From the NCBI RefSeq assembly GCF_019393635.1, contig NC_057867.1:63119492-63183491 (forward strand): DNA of 64,000 bases, in the 5' to 3' direction. A model generated the notes under the pieces. That model was given only the letters and a program-made list of their open reading frames with translations, did not search any database and had not been told where the DNA came from. Positions 11,080 to 21,254 of this stretch are shown in pieces (position 1 is the stretch's first letter; each line of letters opens with the position of its first letter). The stretch comes from Dromiciops gliroides. Lineage: Eukaryota; Chordata; Mammalia; Microbiotheria; Microbiotheriidae. The position numbers and the translations under genes are program-made.

Positions 11080-11200
11080 CCATCACCCTAGTTCAGGGAG
11101 GCATTAAAGATAATCTTCTAACTGGGTTCCCTGCCTCAAGTTATCCATCCACTCAGCTGCCAAGGTGATTTTTCAAAGTCTCAGGTTTGACCATGTCACC
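11080..11200 (+). repeat. L2 LINE fragment
   Basis: Contains CTAACTGGGTTCCCTGCCTC and 'aaggtgatttttcaaag' in L2 sense order. It directly follows the SINE. Confidence 0.5.
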
Positions 11201-11209
11201 CCTATGCTG

Positions 11210-11760
11210 TGCTAAGCATCAGTTTCCAAAGAAAGGCAAGACATTCCCTGCCCTCAAGGAGCTCAGAGTCAATAGTAGGGCGGTCAACATGCAAACAATT
11301 ATGGACAAACCAGCTATAGGCAGGATAAATTGGGGATAATTAACAGGGAAGGCACTATAATGAAGAGGAGTGGGGAAAAGGCTTCCTGTGGCTGGCACTT
11401 GAAGGAAGCCAGAGAAGCCAGGTGGTGGGGATGAGGAGGGAGAGCATCTCAGGTGTGGTGGACAGCCAGTGAAAATACCTGTAGCCTGGAGATTCAAGTG
11501 ACTTGTTTGAGGAAGGAAGGGGGGCCATGGCGCTGCATCCCACAGCGGTGGCAGTGGCGGTGGCAAGGGTGGTGGAGGTAGTGGGGGAGGAGGTATAAGG
11601 TATAAGAAGACTGGAAAGGTAGAGAGGGGAAACAGGATTTTATATTTGATCTTGGAGGTGATAGGGAGCCATTTATTGTAGAGGGGGGGTGATGTGGTCA
11701 GACCTGAGCACAGGAAGATGTGAGCATGGCTCTCTTATTACCTCCAGGAGCTATATAAAA
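11210..11760 (+). repeat. Old dispersed repeat, family D, copy 3
   Basis: The most complete copy. It has 'attccctgccctcaaggag', a 'gataaattggggataatt' block, 'aggcttcctgtggctgg', 'cttgaaggaagccagag', 'gaagactggaaaggtag', 'gattttatatttgatc' and a terminal 'gggtgatgtggtcagac'. Short GGC/GGT triplet runs at 11550-11595 are local additions. Confidence 0.65.
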
Positions 11761-11764
11761 GGCT

Positions 11765-12340
11765 CCTGTTGCACAACCTGGCCCCTTTCTACTCTTCCAA
11801 CTTTCTTACATGCTACTCCCCTCCACACACTGTACTTCTTGCTGTTCCTCCATCTCCCAGGCTTTGCACTGACTGTTTCCACATCTGTTATGTTCTCCCT
11901 TTTCATCTCTCCCACCTTCTGCTGGAGGTCTTTTCCCCTCCCCCAGCTGCTAATGCCATATCCCCCTGAGATTATCTTCCACCTACTTTGTCTATATCTT
12001 CTATGTACTATGTACCTAATTATTTCTATGTTGTTTTCTTCATAAGAATGTAGGTTCCTTGGGCGGCTAGGTGGCGCAGTGGATAAAGCACTGGCCCTGG
12101 ATTCAGGAGTTCCTGAGTTCAAATGCGGCCTCAGACACTTGACACTTACTAGCTGTGTGACCTTGGGCAAGTCACTTAAGCCCCATTGCCCTGCAAAAAA
12201 AAAAAAAAGAAAGAAAAAGAAAAGAACGTAGGCTCCTTGAGGGCAGGAACTGGGTTTTTGTCTTCCTTTCTATCTCTAGTGCTCAGCACAGTACCAGCCA
12301 CAGTTAAGTACTTAGGAAGTAGTTGTTGACTAGATCCTAG
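11765..12340 (+). repeat. L2 LINE 3' end, interrupted by a SINE
   Basis: Sense L2 3' region: 'caggctttgcactgactg', 'tgaggttcc'-like decay, GAATGTAGGTTCCTTG, then after the SINE 'gagggcaggaactggg', 'agtgctcagcacagtacc' and 'aagtagttgttgac'. The SINE at 12062-12224 splits it exactly at the TGTAGGTTCCTTG motif. Confidence 0.7.
12062..12224 (+). mobile_element. Marsupial tRNA-derived SINE, full length
   Basis: Reads in sense: GGCGGCTAGGTGGCGCAGTG (A-box region), TGAGTTCAAATGCGGCC (B-box region), 'gctgtgtgaccttgggc', then an A-rich tail. Flanks AGAATGTAGGTTCCTTG and AGAACGTAGGCTCCTTG form a target-site duplication of about 17 bp with two mismatches. Confidence 0.9.
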
Positions 12341-12384
12341 CTGGAGAATTGGGTTCTGTGATTCTTTCCAAAATAATGCTGAGA

Positions 12385-12540
12385 ACTCAGTAGAAGGAAC
12401 ACTGACTTTGGAGTTAGATGAAAAGGACCTGGGTTTGAATCGTGAATCTGTCACTGTGACTTTGGGCAAATCACTTCCTTGTGGGCCTGGTTTCCTTATC
12501 TACAAAAAGAGAGAACTGGATTAGAATGGTGTCTTCCCAG
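12385..12540 (+). repeat. MIR SINE
   Basis: Sense MIR order: 'gactttggagttagatg', 'gacctgggtttgaatcg', 'gactttgggcaaatcac' and 'cctggtttccttatc'. It is old and diverged, without a clear duplication. Confidence 0.65.
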
Positions 12541-12559
12541 GTCTGCTAAATCTGTTTGG

Positions 12560-13230
12560 GGCCTCCCCTCCCTCTCTTGTTTTCTGTTGTGCTTTTTCTT
12601 TCCTTCCTGGCCTTCCCACATCTAACCCTCAGGCTGCCAGAGTCTAGACACCCTAGGAAAAAAGTCTCCCTTCAAATAATTCACCTCCTAGCTGGGAAGC
12701 CTAAATGAGTTACCCTGTCTGGAGCATTTGCATTGTAAAAGGGAGAGGGTTTACACTTGAGACCCAGGAAAGAGCAGTTGGCAGTAGGATGGGAGATAAC
12801 ATCTTTACTAATGCAGATCAGCCATTCAGCTGGGAATTCTGGGACTTTTAGAGCTGTCCCAGGGGATGTGAGTCCTCAGGCAAGACTTGAGCCCTCCAAA
12901 GCTTCCTGGCTGAGGCTAGCCCTCTTCTCATTCTACCTAGATGTCTCTTAGTCATAATCTTCCCATAAGCGCAGAACAGGCTTTATTAGCTCCAATTTGT
13001 GGATAAGGCTCAGTTAATTAATTTGCCCTTGGTCACCCAGGTATTTTGGGGAGGAGGGCTGGGTGGAACCCAAGACTTTGAGGTGGGATGGCACACTGGC
13101 ACGTTGGCTATGAGGCTAGTCTTTTGTCTATGCTAGAGGCCATGAGGGGGTGGATTAGAGACAGGCTTTGGAGCCCTGGGTCCACTATGAACCCCTGAGG
13201 CTTGGGACATTGGTTTAGTTGCCTGGTTGG
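12560..13230. other. Single-copy non-coding DNA
   Basis: No gene seen. A weak MIR-like block lies near 12985-13050 ('ggataaggctcagttaatt...cttggtcacccagg', minus strand). Nothing else is recognised. Confidence 0.4.
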
Positions 13231-13234
13231 TTGG

Positions 13235-13475
13235 GGTTTTTTTGCCTTTATATCCCCAGGGCTGTTATACAGTAAGCTTTTAATAAATGCTTATAGATTA
13301 CATAACTTAGTACCTTCTCCTCTTGTATTTATTTGCTTATCATTGAAGTATGGTGCCCTACCCCCCACCTCATGAAAGCTGGAGGGTAGGGAGTCTTTTA
13401 TGTTTGTAGTCCCAGTGCCTGTGACCTTTAGCACGTAGTAGGCACCTACTGCCTATTTGTTGAATGAACAATAAC
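13235..13475 (+). repeat. Two L2 3' termini
   Basis: 'tatatccccagggctgt...agcttttaataaatgc' (13245-13290) and 'cccagtgcctgtgacc...gtagtaggcacctactg' (13410-13475) each look like the final part of an L2 3' end in sense. Confidence 0.5.
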
Positions 13476-13490
13476 AAATGGCCTGCTGGC

Positions 13491-13527
13491 TGAATGAATG
13501 AATGAATGAATGAATGAATGAATGAAT
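13491..13527. repeat. (GAAT)n microsatellite
   Basis: About nine copies of the tetranucleotide, adjoining the L2 terminus, whose 3' end is itself a short tetramer repeat. Confidence 0.9.
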
Positions 13528-13924
13528 AAATGACAGTGTGAGTACTACTCAGTCTGCACAGTTTGCTTCATCTCTTTCCAATCCATTTAAAGCACAGTAT
13601 GGGTCTTTGCCGCTGAGCCACTAACCTATTCCAGTCAGCATCCATTCAGAATCCCTCCTTGGCTGCAGGAGCCCAGAGCTGGAGTCAGCACTTAAGGAGA
13701 GTCAGGGCAGCCAGACAGACAGTCGGTGTTGTCTTAGGCCGCAGTAAGGAAGGCATAAGAATGGTAAAGAGAACAGGCACTTAGGGTTCTCAGGCCCTTG
13801 AACCCCACCTCACCACCATTAGGGACTTGCCAGAGAAGGAAGCTAGATCCCAGAGACAGGAAGCGATTTCCTCTTGGTAGTTTGACTGAGTTTTGCCCTG
13901 GACAGAGCCCATGGAGAGGATTCT

Positions 13925-14090
13925 GAGGGTCATATTCTAGACTAACAAACTGCATAGTGACCAGGATGGTGAGGGGACAAGAGACCACCTTAGGAGTATT
14001 GATAGAACTGGGAGTGGTTAGTCTGAAGAAGAGAAGGCTGAGGGGAGACAAGATATCTGGCTCCAATTCAGTTAAAAATATTTCCTGTGT
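13925..14090 (+). repeat. L3/CR1-like LINE fragment
   Basis: Contains 'gaactgggagtggttagtc' followed by 'tgaagaagagaaggctgagg' and 'agacaagatatctgg', a sense CR1/L3 signature. The open frame across it is a decayed remnant. Confidence 0.6.
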
Positions 14091-14330
14091 AGCAACTATG
14101 GATAAGACAATGGGGATCCAGACAGGCATGCACACATACTTGTGTATACATACATACACATATATATTTGGAGGGGGGTGTTGGCTCTACCATGACACAC
14201 AAATTTAATTTGCATTACAAACATTTTTCATTGCTTTAAGTGGACAATCAACAATAAATCAAGCCCTGATTTGCCAAGAAATAAATTTTCATGCTGAAAA
14301 TTTAACAATTGAGTTGGCTTCAGGTGTGCA

Positions 14331-14336
<6 letters not shown>

Positions 14337-14361
<25 letters not shown>

Positions 14362-14410
14362 ATATACACATACATATATATGTGTACGCATATATGTATG
14401 TATATATCCC
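14337..14410. repeat. Compound (TG)n/(TA)n microsatellite
   Basis: A TG run passes into TATATACACATACATATATA-type sequence, a self-complementary tract that could extrude as a hairpin. Confidence 0.9.
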
Positions 14411-14436
14411 TTATTCATACATATCTCACATTTTAC

Positions 14437-14580
14437 TAGGGTAGGCAGATGGGGCCATACAGCATTCAGAGATACAAAAACAACATAAGGTAGTTTGAGG
14501 AGGGAAAAGGCTCTAAAGGTAGATAGAGGTCAGGGAAGGCCTCAGAGAGCAGAGGGTAGAGGTGCAATTCTTTCTGCTTG
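14437..14580 (+). repeat. Family D fragment
   Basis: Carries 'gagatacaaaaacaacat' and 'aggtcagggaaggcctcagag', the later motifs of family D. It is short and diverged. Confidence 0.4.
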
Positions 14581-14799
14581 GGATGGTTTCATGGTGTCTC
14601 CAGCTGACTGGATGATTGTGTGACCTCCATCTTTTCTGTCTTGTTCACAAGTTCACAAAAATAACATGAGAACAAGAAAACAGCAAATAGTCTGGTGAAA
14701 TCCAGGCATTGTGGGGCATTCCCCCGATCTAGTAACCCTGTCCAAGAAAAGAATGAAATTAAGGCTGGCAGGACACGTTCCAGGGTGAGATCCCTCCCT

Positions 14800-15540
14800 G
14801 GTGCTGCTGGGTACTTTCCCTTCTAAGTGCTCACCATCCATCCCTTTAATTAGCTTGTTTAGAATTCTGCTAGGGATTGAAGGGAGCCTCATGGTTCCAG
14901 AATTTGAAGGCTCCACCATCTTCTCTTTTCTGACAATTGGGCCCTTGGGGGCCTCTTCCATTTGCTTCATGCCAAGTACCTTCTACCCATTGTTCCTCCC
15001 TACCCTCTGGGTCCAAGCAGAGGAAGTTGCATGTTCATTCCTCCATCCTTTATAGACTTGAAGACAACTTTCATGTGCTCACTGAGACTTCTCTTCTTCA
15101 GGCTTAAACAATCTATTCTTTCAACCCAATCCTATGTTCTTGAGACCTTTTACCAAAGTTCTGGTTGTCCTTCCTTGGAAGTTACCCAATCTTGTGACAT
15201 CCTTTCTAAAATGGGGCTCCTAGAACTAAACATGGTACTTGAGTGTGGGCTGAGGCTAGTCTCATTTTCTTTGTTTTGGGACACCCTCCTTCTCTTAGTG
15301 CAACCTGAGGTTACATAACCTGTGAACTGAATCATTTTGACCTTGCTGTCCGCTGATTCCACCCTTCCCCTCCCCAAGTCTTTTTTGGTGAACTGTGGCC
15401 TGGCCAAACATCTTCCATCCTATACTTGGGCAACTGGTTTGTTTGAACCCAACTGTATGACTTCTGACATTTAGCTCTGTGGGGTTTCTTCTAAAGTTCA
15501 GTCCATCATTTTGGCCTACTGAGAGCTTTTGAAAAAGATT
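14800..15540 (-). repeat. L3/CR1-like LINE 3' region
   Basis: The plus strand is the antisense of a CR1/L3 3' region: 'cttgaagacaactttcatg', 'ttccttggaagttacccaatc', 'aaaatggggctcctagaac', 'catggtacttgagtgtggg', then 'tcctatacttgggcaactgg' and 'tttgtttgaacccaactg'. About 740 bp is preserved, the longest L3 copy here. Open frames inside it are remnants. Confidence 0.65.
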
Positions 15541-15544
15541 CTAT

Positions 15545-15675
15545 TATCCAACATTAGTTTTAAATCCTATGCTCCTAATCCTGCCTTTGCTATTTACCAC
15601 TTGTGTGACCTCAGTTTCCTCAGCTGTAACATCAGGAAGTTTGGGTGAAATTCTCTCTAAGATCTAGGATTGTCG
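15545..15675 (+). repeat. MIR SINE fragment
   Basis: 'tgctatttaccacttgtgtg' then 'cctcagtttcctcagctg' in sense order. Confidence 0.6.
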
Positions 15676-15800
15676 TTGAGTCATTTTTCGGTTGTTTCTG
15701 ACTCTCTGTGACCCCATTGGGGTTTTCTTGGCAGAGAAACTGGAGTGGTTGGCCATTTCCTTCTCCAGCTCATGCCACAGATGAGGAAACTGAGGCACCC
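15670..15800 (-). mobile_element. Tail of a longer tRNA-derived SINE
   Basis: The plus strand reads 'tctgtgaccccattggggtt', 'ttcttggcagagaaactgg' and 'ccatttccttctccagctc', ending in a MIR-like 'gatgaggaaactgaggc'. This is the antisense of the 3' half seen in the full element at 24869-25096. Confidence 0.7.
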
Positions 15801-15899
15801 AAGATATTCCAGCTCTAAACCCTGTCATCTGACCCTCACCCAAGATGGCACCCTTGGACTCATCTATATTGGTGAGGGTTGGGTTGGGGAGCCGGTTGT

Positions 15900-16060
15900 A
15901 TTTCAGCCGTGGGCTGAAATCTCAGCTCTCCTATTTACTATCTGAGTCACCTTGGGCAAATCACTTCCCCTTAGTGGGCCTCAGTTTCTTCCTGTAAAAT
16001 GGTTTGTAAGGCACCACCATCCTGCTCTCCATCTTCTGATTCAAACTCGGATTGAGAAAG
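15900..16060 (+). repeat. MIR SINE fragment
   Basis: 'aaatctcagctctcctattt', 'gagtcaccttgggcaaatc' and 'gggcctcagtttcttcctg' give the MIR core and 3' half in sense. Confidence 0.65.
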
Positions 16061-16079
16061 AGGGAAGCCTGTTCAGGCC

Positions 16080-16560
16080 TGGAAGGCCTAGTCACTAGCT
16101 CCGCCCCCTTCTTCCTTTAAACCGAGCTGCAATTGAGTAGTGGGATTGCCTTTTTCTAGAGGAGCTCAGAAAGGTCCTCATTAATCATGGGGACCACGGG
16201 CAATGATGTAGCGGCTGGTGGCTGGCTTCTGGGCAGAACGTTTAAGCAAATGAAGTCTTGACAGCTTCCATTTAGATGAGCATTTTATCACTTGCATAAT
16301 TGTAGCCGTAATTCATTTCTGTGGCTCCTCAAACAGAGCGCTTGGGCCTGTCCCAGCCAATGGCTTTGGAGGCATTGCTGCTGCTAAGGGCTGGCATTGA
16401 TCGCCTTCATTTAATTACGATGGCTTTCGGATCCTCTGGCCTTCTCTCAGACTCAATTAGTTTAATAGGACTGAAGACCTCTCCTTTCTCTGGATTCCTG
16501 CTGCATTTTCTCTCTGCACCACACATTTGGCAGGGCGCCTGTGCCGCAGCTCTCCTTCTG
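16080..16560. promoter_or_regulatory. Candidate conserved enhancer-like element
   Basis: About 480 bp free of any repeat I recognise, between MIR copies. It has an unusual density of homeodomain-type cores: CATTAATCATG, CATAATTGTAG, CGTAATTCATT, TTTAATTACGATGG and CAATTAGTTTAATAG. It also retains several CpGs in a CpG-poor neighbourhood. These traits suit a conserved developmental enhancer. No open frame of note crosses it. The function is inferred and needs cross-species alignment. Confidence 0.4.
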
Positions 16561-16574
16561 AGGTGGGGGATGTT

Positions 16575-16920
16575 TTGGCAGTCTGGAAGCCCTGGGTTCA
16601 AGTCCTGGATCAAACTCCACACTTGGTATCTATGTGATCTTTTTTTTTTTTTTGGTGAGACAATGGGGATTAAGTGACTTGCCCAGGGTCACACAGCTAG
16701 TAAGTGCCAAGTGTCTGAGGCTGGATTTGAACTCAGGTCCTCCTGAATCCAGGGCCGGTTCTTTATCCACTGTGCCACCTAGCTGCTCCTGGTATCTATG
16801 TGATCTTGAGCCAGTCACTTCCTTTCTTTCTGGGCCTCCATTTTCCTGATCTGTAAAATGGGGTTAATATTACTTCCTAGGATGGTTGTGAGGAAAGGAC
16901 TCTGTAATCCTCAGGGTGGT
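16575..16920 (+). repeat. MIR SINE split by a younger SINE
   Basis: The MIR 5' part ('gccctgggttcaagtcctgg') lies left and its 3' part ('gatcttgagccagtcactt', 'gggcctccattttcctgatc', 'gtaaaatggggttaatatt') lies right of the insertion at 16642-16789. Removing the insertion and one duplication restores a contiguous MIR. Confidence 0.75.
16642..16789 (-). mobile_element. Marsupial tRNA-derived SINE with perfect duplication
   Basis: Poly-T, then the usual antisense SINE body ending 'gccacctagctgctcc'. The flanks 16624-16641 and 16790-16807 are an identical 18-bp sequence beginning TGGTATCTATG, so this is a comparatively recent insertion into an older MIR. Confidence 0.95.
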
Positions 16921-17249
16921 TCGGATAGAAAAAACTCCAAGCTCTTAACACTATGTCCATGACCTGTCTTCTCTACTGAGCCCTTGAAATCAGAGCCCAG
17001 CTCTTACTTAGCTTGGTATTGCTGAAGGTGCCCAGCACTGTGCTGGTGGATGAAAACAGTGATTACCAGGGAGTGTATTTTGGAGATTCCTAGAAATTCC
17101 TAGGGTTTTTTGAAGTGCAATGGAAGCATTGCTTTGGGTGTTAAAGTATCTTCTCCTTTCTCCGGAGCACAAAGGGTCAGGCCTCAGGTTAGGAGGAGAC
17201 TGAACAGATGGCTTTTTCGGTATGCTGTTCTCCCCTTGCTAAAGATTCC

Positions 17250-17425
17250 TTAATAAATAACAATAATGGGCCATATTTCTACAATGCTTTAAAGATTTCC
17301 AAAGTGCTTTCTCCCACAACGATATATAGTGATAGGCCCATTTTATAGGTGAGGAAAACTGAGGTTCAGAGAGGTTGACCTAAAATCTCACAGTGGTAGA
17401 GCCAAAATTTGGAACCGATTGGCAT
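17250..17425 (-). repeat. MIR-type fragment
   Basis: 'acaatgctttaaagatttcc', 'aaagtgctttctcccac', then 'ttttataggtgaggaaaact' and 'cacagtggtagagcc' on the plus strand give an antisense MIR-type series. Confidence 0.6.
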
Positions 17426-17559
17426 GGCTTCTACTGTGCCATGCATGCTTGCTCCCTCCCTCTCCAGAATATCTGTCATTTCACATGCAACCCCTCACTT
17501 GCTCCTCATACTAAGCTGATCAAGTAGGTTAGTGTTAAACAGCTGAGGGCTACTAAGGT

Positions 17560-17830
17560 GCAGAGAATGAAAAGGACAGAGAAACCAGAGCGGGAGGAGC
17601 AGGAGCCACCCTAATAAAAGCCGCTGACTTCCAAAGCCTGTGCTCTTTCTTGTCTAGTCTGATGCTGATTGCCTGCCGGACAACTGGGCTGATGGACCGA
17701 GAAAGCAGAGCTGGCTATTAATACCCCCTCCAGCCAGGAGCGCTAATGGTCCCATAAAGCCAGCAGGAGGCTAGATGAGACAGCGATGAGGAGATAACCC
17801 ACAGGTCAGACTAGCTCTGACCACGGCACA
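17560..17830. promoter_or_regulatory. Candidate conserved non-coding element
   Basis: Repeat-free sequence with scattered CpG and motifs such as GGCTATTAATACCCC and GCGCTAATGGTCCC. Resemblance to enhancer DNA is only by composition. Confidence 0.25.
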
Positions 17831-17954
17831 TGCCAGGAGGCAGTAAAACAAGGTGGATGGAGCCCTCCGCTGCCCTTAAGCCAGTACTTTCCAGAAGTCC
17901 TGCCACTGCCCCAAGCTATGTGGCCTTGGCCAAGTCACTTCCTTCTGAGTGCTT

Positions 17955-18115
17955 TCAGAGATTTAGAACTGGAAGGGACTTTGGATATCCAGCTCCCTCC
18001 CCTGACACAGGACGAGGCTGAGACCTAGAGAAGTGGTTTGCCTGAGGTCACATAGCCGACAGATGGGAGAAGCAGAATTCGAACCCAGATTGTCCGATTC
18101 TAAATTCTTTCCATG
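17955..18115 (-). repeat. MIR/L3-type fragment
   Basis: 'tagaactggaagggactttg', 'aggctgagacctagagaag', 'ggtcacatagccgacag' and 'gaattcgaacccag' follow the antisense order typical of MIR/THER copies. Confidence 0.55.
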
Positions 18116-18444
18116 GTACCTACCACACTGCTCCCTTGCCAGCTCTAACCAGGAAGATTCCCCTGTAGTTAATTTTCATCCAGCTCTAATAATCTCCTTT
18201 GAGGCCGCACGTGCTACAGGACCATGTTATATGTTACACCATGGTCCTTCTGAGCCTTCTAATAATAAATCCCTTCGGACAGGAGTCTAGACAGACTTGC
18301 CCTCTAGCATCCCTGCCTGATTGATCACTCCTGCAAAAAATGCCACGTTGGTCATATCCCTCTCCCTCCGGCTCCGATGATAAAGGTCTACATTCCTTAG
18401 CTGCCATGCCTAGTACCTTCCTTCTCCCTTCATCCATACCCTCG

Positions 18445-19110
18445 ACATGTATTTATTGAGCACCTACTATGTGCATAGTAGTGGATTAGGCAGCATGAGG
18501 AATAAAGAAACTGATTAAACTACAGGGTTGGTCTTCCCAAGTAACTTAAGAGTCTGCTCAGGGAAATAAGACATACAACTTAATTCCCAGTATTGGGTAG
18601 GAGATGATTAATGGATGAACAGAGACGGTAAATGTTAGGGGAGTTCAGAGGATGGAAAGATCCGTCAGTGTTTAATCAATATTTGCTGAATGACCAAGTC
18701 ATTGTGGGCTGGGATGATTAAGAAAGACTACCTGGAGGAGAAGGGGAGGAAGGAGAACATTCTGGGTAGAGGCACAGCATGAGCAAAAGCACTGAGGTGG
18801 GAATGAGTGGAATCCTGGGAAAACGGGGAGGGACAAAGCAGACTGATTTGGCTTGGGAGTCAGATCCTGGATCTAGTTTGTAGTAAAGGTGGAATTCGAA
18901 CCTCAGTTCTCTGACTTGAGATCAGAACACTGTGCTGCCTGCAGGGACTCGGGTGTCAGGCAAAGGAGCCTAGGCTTGATCCCACAGTCCATCAATGGGG
19001 AGCAAAGGAAGGTTTCTGAGCAGGAGAGGGATGTGGTCAGATCTGGTGCTTGTGTCAGGATGGCTAGGGAGACTGGAACCAGGAAAGTCACTTGGAGGTC
19101 TTTGGCAATA
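18445..19110 (+). repeat. Old dispersed repeat, family D, copy 4
   Basis: It begins 'atttattgagcacctactatg', passes through 'gaaagactacctggagg', 'cattctgggtagaggcac' and 'agcaaaagcactgaggtgg', is broken near 18870-18950 by a MIR-like block, and ends 'gaaggtttctgagcagg...gggatgtggtcagatctgg'. The long minus-strand open frame at 18970-19920 crosses this and the next L2 copy and has no recognisable domain, so I regard it as chance. Confidence 0.6.
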
Positions 19111-19269
19111 ATTGAGGTTTGAGGTGGACTGGGGTGCAGTCAAAATAGAAATGGCGGGGGCAAATGTGGTGAGACAGAATAGTTGAGGAGGCAGGTGTGA
19201 GAGCCATTTTAAGGTGACCAATTTATATATAGGGAATGACTGAGAGAGGAGTTTAAGAGGATTAATTTC

Positions 19270-19600
19270 ACTGTCCTTTTTGTTCCTGTTCCTTGTGACG
19301 TTCCATCTACCACCTCCACACCTTTTCATGGGCTGGAATGCTCTCACTTCCCTGCCTCTTGGAACCCTATCTCTGTTCAAGGCTCCTTCTATAAGAAAGA
19401 AGCCTTTCCTTATCCCTCCAGTTGTTAGTGTGCCCCTCCCCATTACTACTTTACATATTGCTATCTTTTTTTTGTATTCCTTTATCTGTGGACAAAATGT
19501 TAACTCCTCAAGGACAGAATCTGCTGACTTTTGCCTTTGCTTTTGGTGCCTAGTATACTGTAGGGGATTTGAAAATAGTTGTTGAACTGAATTTAAATGA
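19270..19600 (+). repeat. L2 LINE 3' end
   Basis: In sense: 'ggctggaatgctctcacttc', 'agaaagaagcctttccttat', 'ctccagttgttagtgtgcc', 'taactcctcaaggacagaat', 'ggtgcctagtatactgtag' and 'agttgttgaactgaattt'. This is a well-ordered L2 terminus. Confidence 0.75.
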
Positions 19601-20690
19601 CTCCCCAGTTTTCTTGCCCGAACAGCTGGGAGAATGGTAGACCATGGGGACAGGGGAGTTGGAAGAGATCCTGGCATGAGGAGAATCGACATGGGTTTGG
19701 GTTTGGGTTTGAGTTTGGCCTTGCCAAGGTCTGCACTAGCCAGCCAGCCAGTGTGGGCAGAGCACAAGCCCCTCCTCGCTAGCCAGGCCAACCTTCCTTG
19801 TGCCTGTGGGCTGCCCCTCTTTCCAGCCCCCCAACTCAATCTTACCCTGGAGCATCTGCTCCCTTTGAAATGGCTTCTCTCCTGAAAGGACCCACTGACC
19901 CCCCACCCTCCCATTGCCACCCCTTCAGGGAGTCTTTTTGGCCCATTCTGATTCCTGCTGCTTCCCTCCCGTTCCCTGAATTCCTCTATTACTCTATAAT
20001 CATTACCCTATAATCCAGCCTTTTAACTCATGCCTACTTACTCTTCTCAGGAGAGCCCTAATCTGCCATCCTCTCTCCCTAATACATAGGATTATAGTGA
20101 GGCCCTGAATTAGCATGCCATTTTCTCCCCTGAAGCCCAATAGGGAAGCTTTTTAATGTTTGGAGGGGAGCCTGGGCCAGGGGGCCTCCCCCTTCTTCCC
20201 CAGAGCTTTCAAGCTCTTCCTAGGGAAAAGTAAGTGCCCACGGGAGTCTGGTGAAGCCCCCTCCTTGGAAACCAGGTGGCTAGGTGCTGCCTTCCGACAT
20301 CGACTATACTTATTGGCTGGGATGCCTTTGAGATGGATTCTAAAAGTCAACCTTCATTTTAGAGTGTGGCAGGCCATTTTTAGTACTTCCTGAGGAATAA
20401 AAGATTCTCTCCCACATCCTCATCCACCCCTCCCCCCAGCCCCATATCCCCCAACCTATTTTGAATCCCAGCCTCCTCTTTCCCAAATTGGCCACTGAAA
20501 TGGGTGGAGGGTTTGGTGACTTGCCAAGTCTGAAGCCCCTCACTCTATGTGGGCAAGACATTTTAGTCCCTTAGGCCAGCAGGAAGCCACAGCCACAGCC
20601 ACTGAGGCTGCTAGGGAGTCTGAGTTAGCCTAACATACTTAGGATGGGCGGATCCAGGACCCTGGTGGATATTGATCCAATCCTTTTCCC
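19600..20690. other. Mostly single-copy non-coding DNA
   Basis: No gene supported. A short TTTGGG hexamer run lies at about 19693-19715; it is not the vertebrate telomere hexamer. Short C-rich stretches occur at 20410-20450. Confidence 0.45.
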
Positions 20691-20694
20691 CTTC

Positions 20695-20775
20695 CTTTTG
20701 TAGATGAGTGAATTGAGGCCCAGAGACAGGAAGGGACTTGGCCAAAAGTCACAGAGCTAGGAAGTTAACCTTTGT
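20695..20775 (-). repeat. MIR-type fragment
   Basis: 'tagatgagtgaattgaggcc', 'gggacttggccaaaagtcac' and 'agagctaggaag' give the antisense MIR core. Confidence 0.55.
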
Positions 20776-20864
20776 TTCCTGGACTTGGCTCTTGCCATTT
20801 TCTATGGAAAGACTTCTCTAAGTCCTCTGAATTCTTTGGACTCTCTATCAGTTTATTGCCTGTT

Positions 20865-21185
20865 GTACACCCCCCCCACTTCTAGAGTGAAGACTATTTT
20901 AGAATGTAGGCTTTATATCCCTTCAGCACCCAAAACAGCGGCTCGTCCATACTAGGTAGTTAATAAATTCTTTTTTTTTTTGGTGAGGCAATTGGGGCTA
21001 CGTGACTTGCCCAGGGTCACACAGCTATTAAGTGTTAAGTGTCTGAGGTCAGATTTGAACTCAGGTACTCCTGACACCAGGGCCGGTGCTCTATCCACGG
21101 TGCTCTATCCACGGTGCTCTATCCACTGCGCCACCTAGCTGCCCGGTAGTTAATAAATTCTTGTTGATTATTTGTTTGGGCTTTA
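20865..21185 (+). repeat. L2 terminus split by a SINE
   Basis: 'gaatgtaggctttatatcc', 'ttcagcacccaaaacagc' and 'ggtagttaataaattcttg' form an L2 3' terminus. The SINE at 20973-21144 interrupts it and duplicates the last of these motifs. Confidence 0.65.
20973..21144 (-). mobile_element. Marsupial SINE with internal 14-bp triplication
   Basis: Antisense SINE body flanked by an identical 18-bp duplication (20955-20972 and 21145-21162, starting GGTAGTTAATAAA). Near its 5' end the 14-mer GGTGCTCTATCCAC is present three times in tandem (21085-21126). Ordinary copies have it once. Confidence 0.95.
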
Positions 21186-21254
21186 GTGTTCCAATGGCAG
21201 ACCATGCCACCCTTTTGGGTTTGAACTTAGTTATTACATGTCTTTGATCCTGTC

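Noticed and set aside
12062..12224. Possible tRNA gene
   Set aside because: A- and B-box-like motifs are present, but the sequence is a tRNA-derived SINE with an A tail and target-site duplication, and I see no full cloverleaf.
19690..19716. Telomere-like TTTGGG run
   Set aside because: The vertebrate telomere hexamer is TTAGGG. Only about three TTTGGG copies are present, so it is a chance G-rich run.
18970..19920. A 316-codon minus-strand open frame
   Set aside because: It runs across a family D repeat and the antisense of an L2 3' end, and I recognise no domain. The L2 motifs on the opposite strand explain the sequence.
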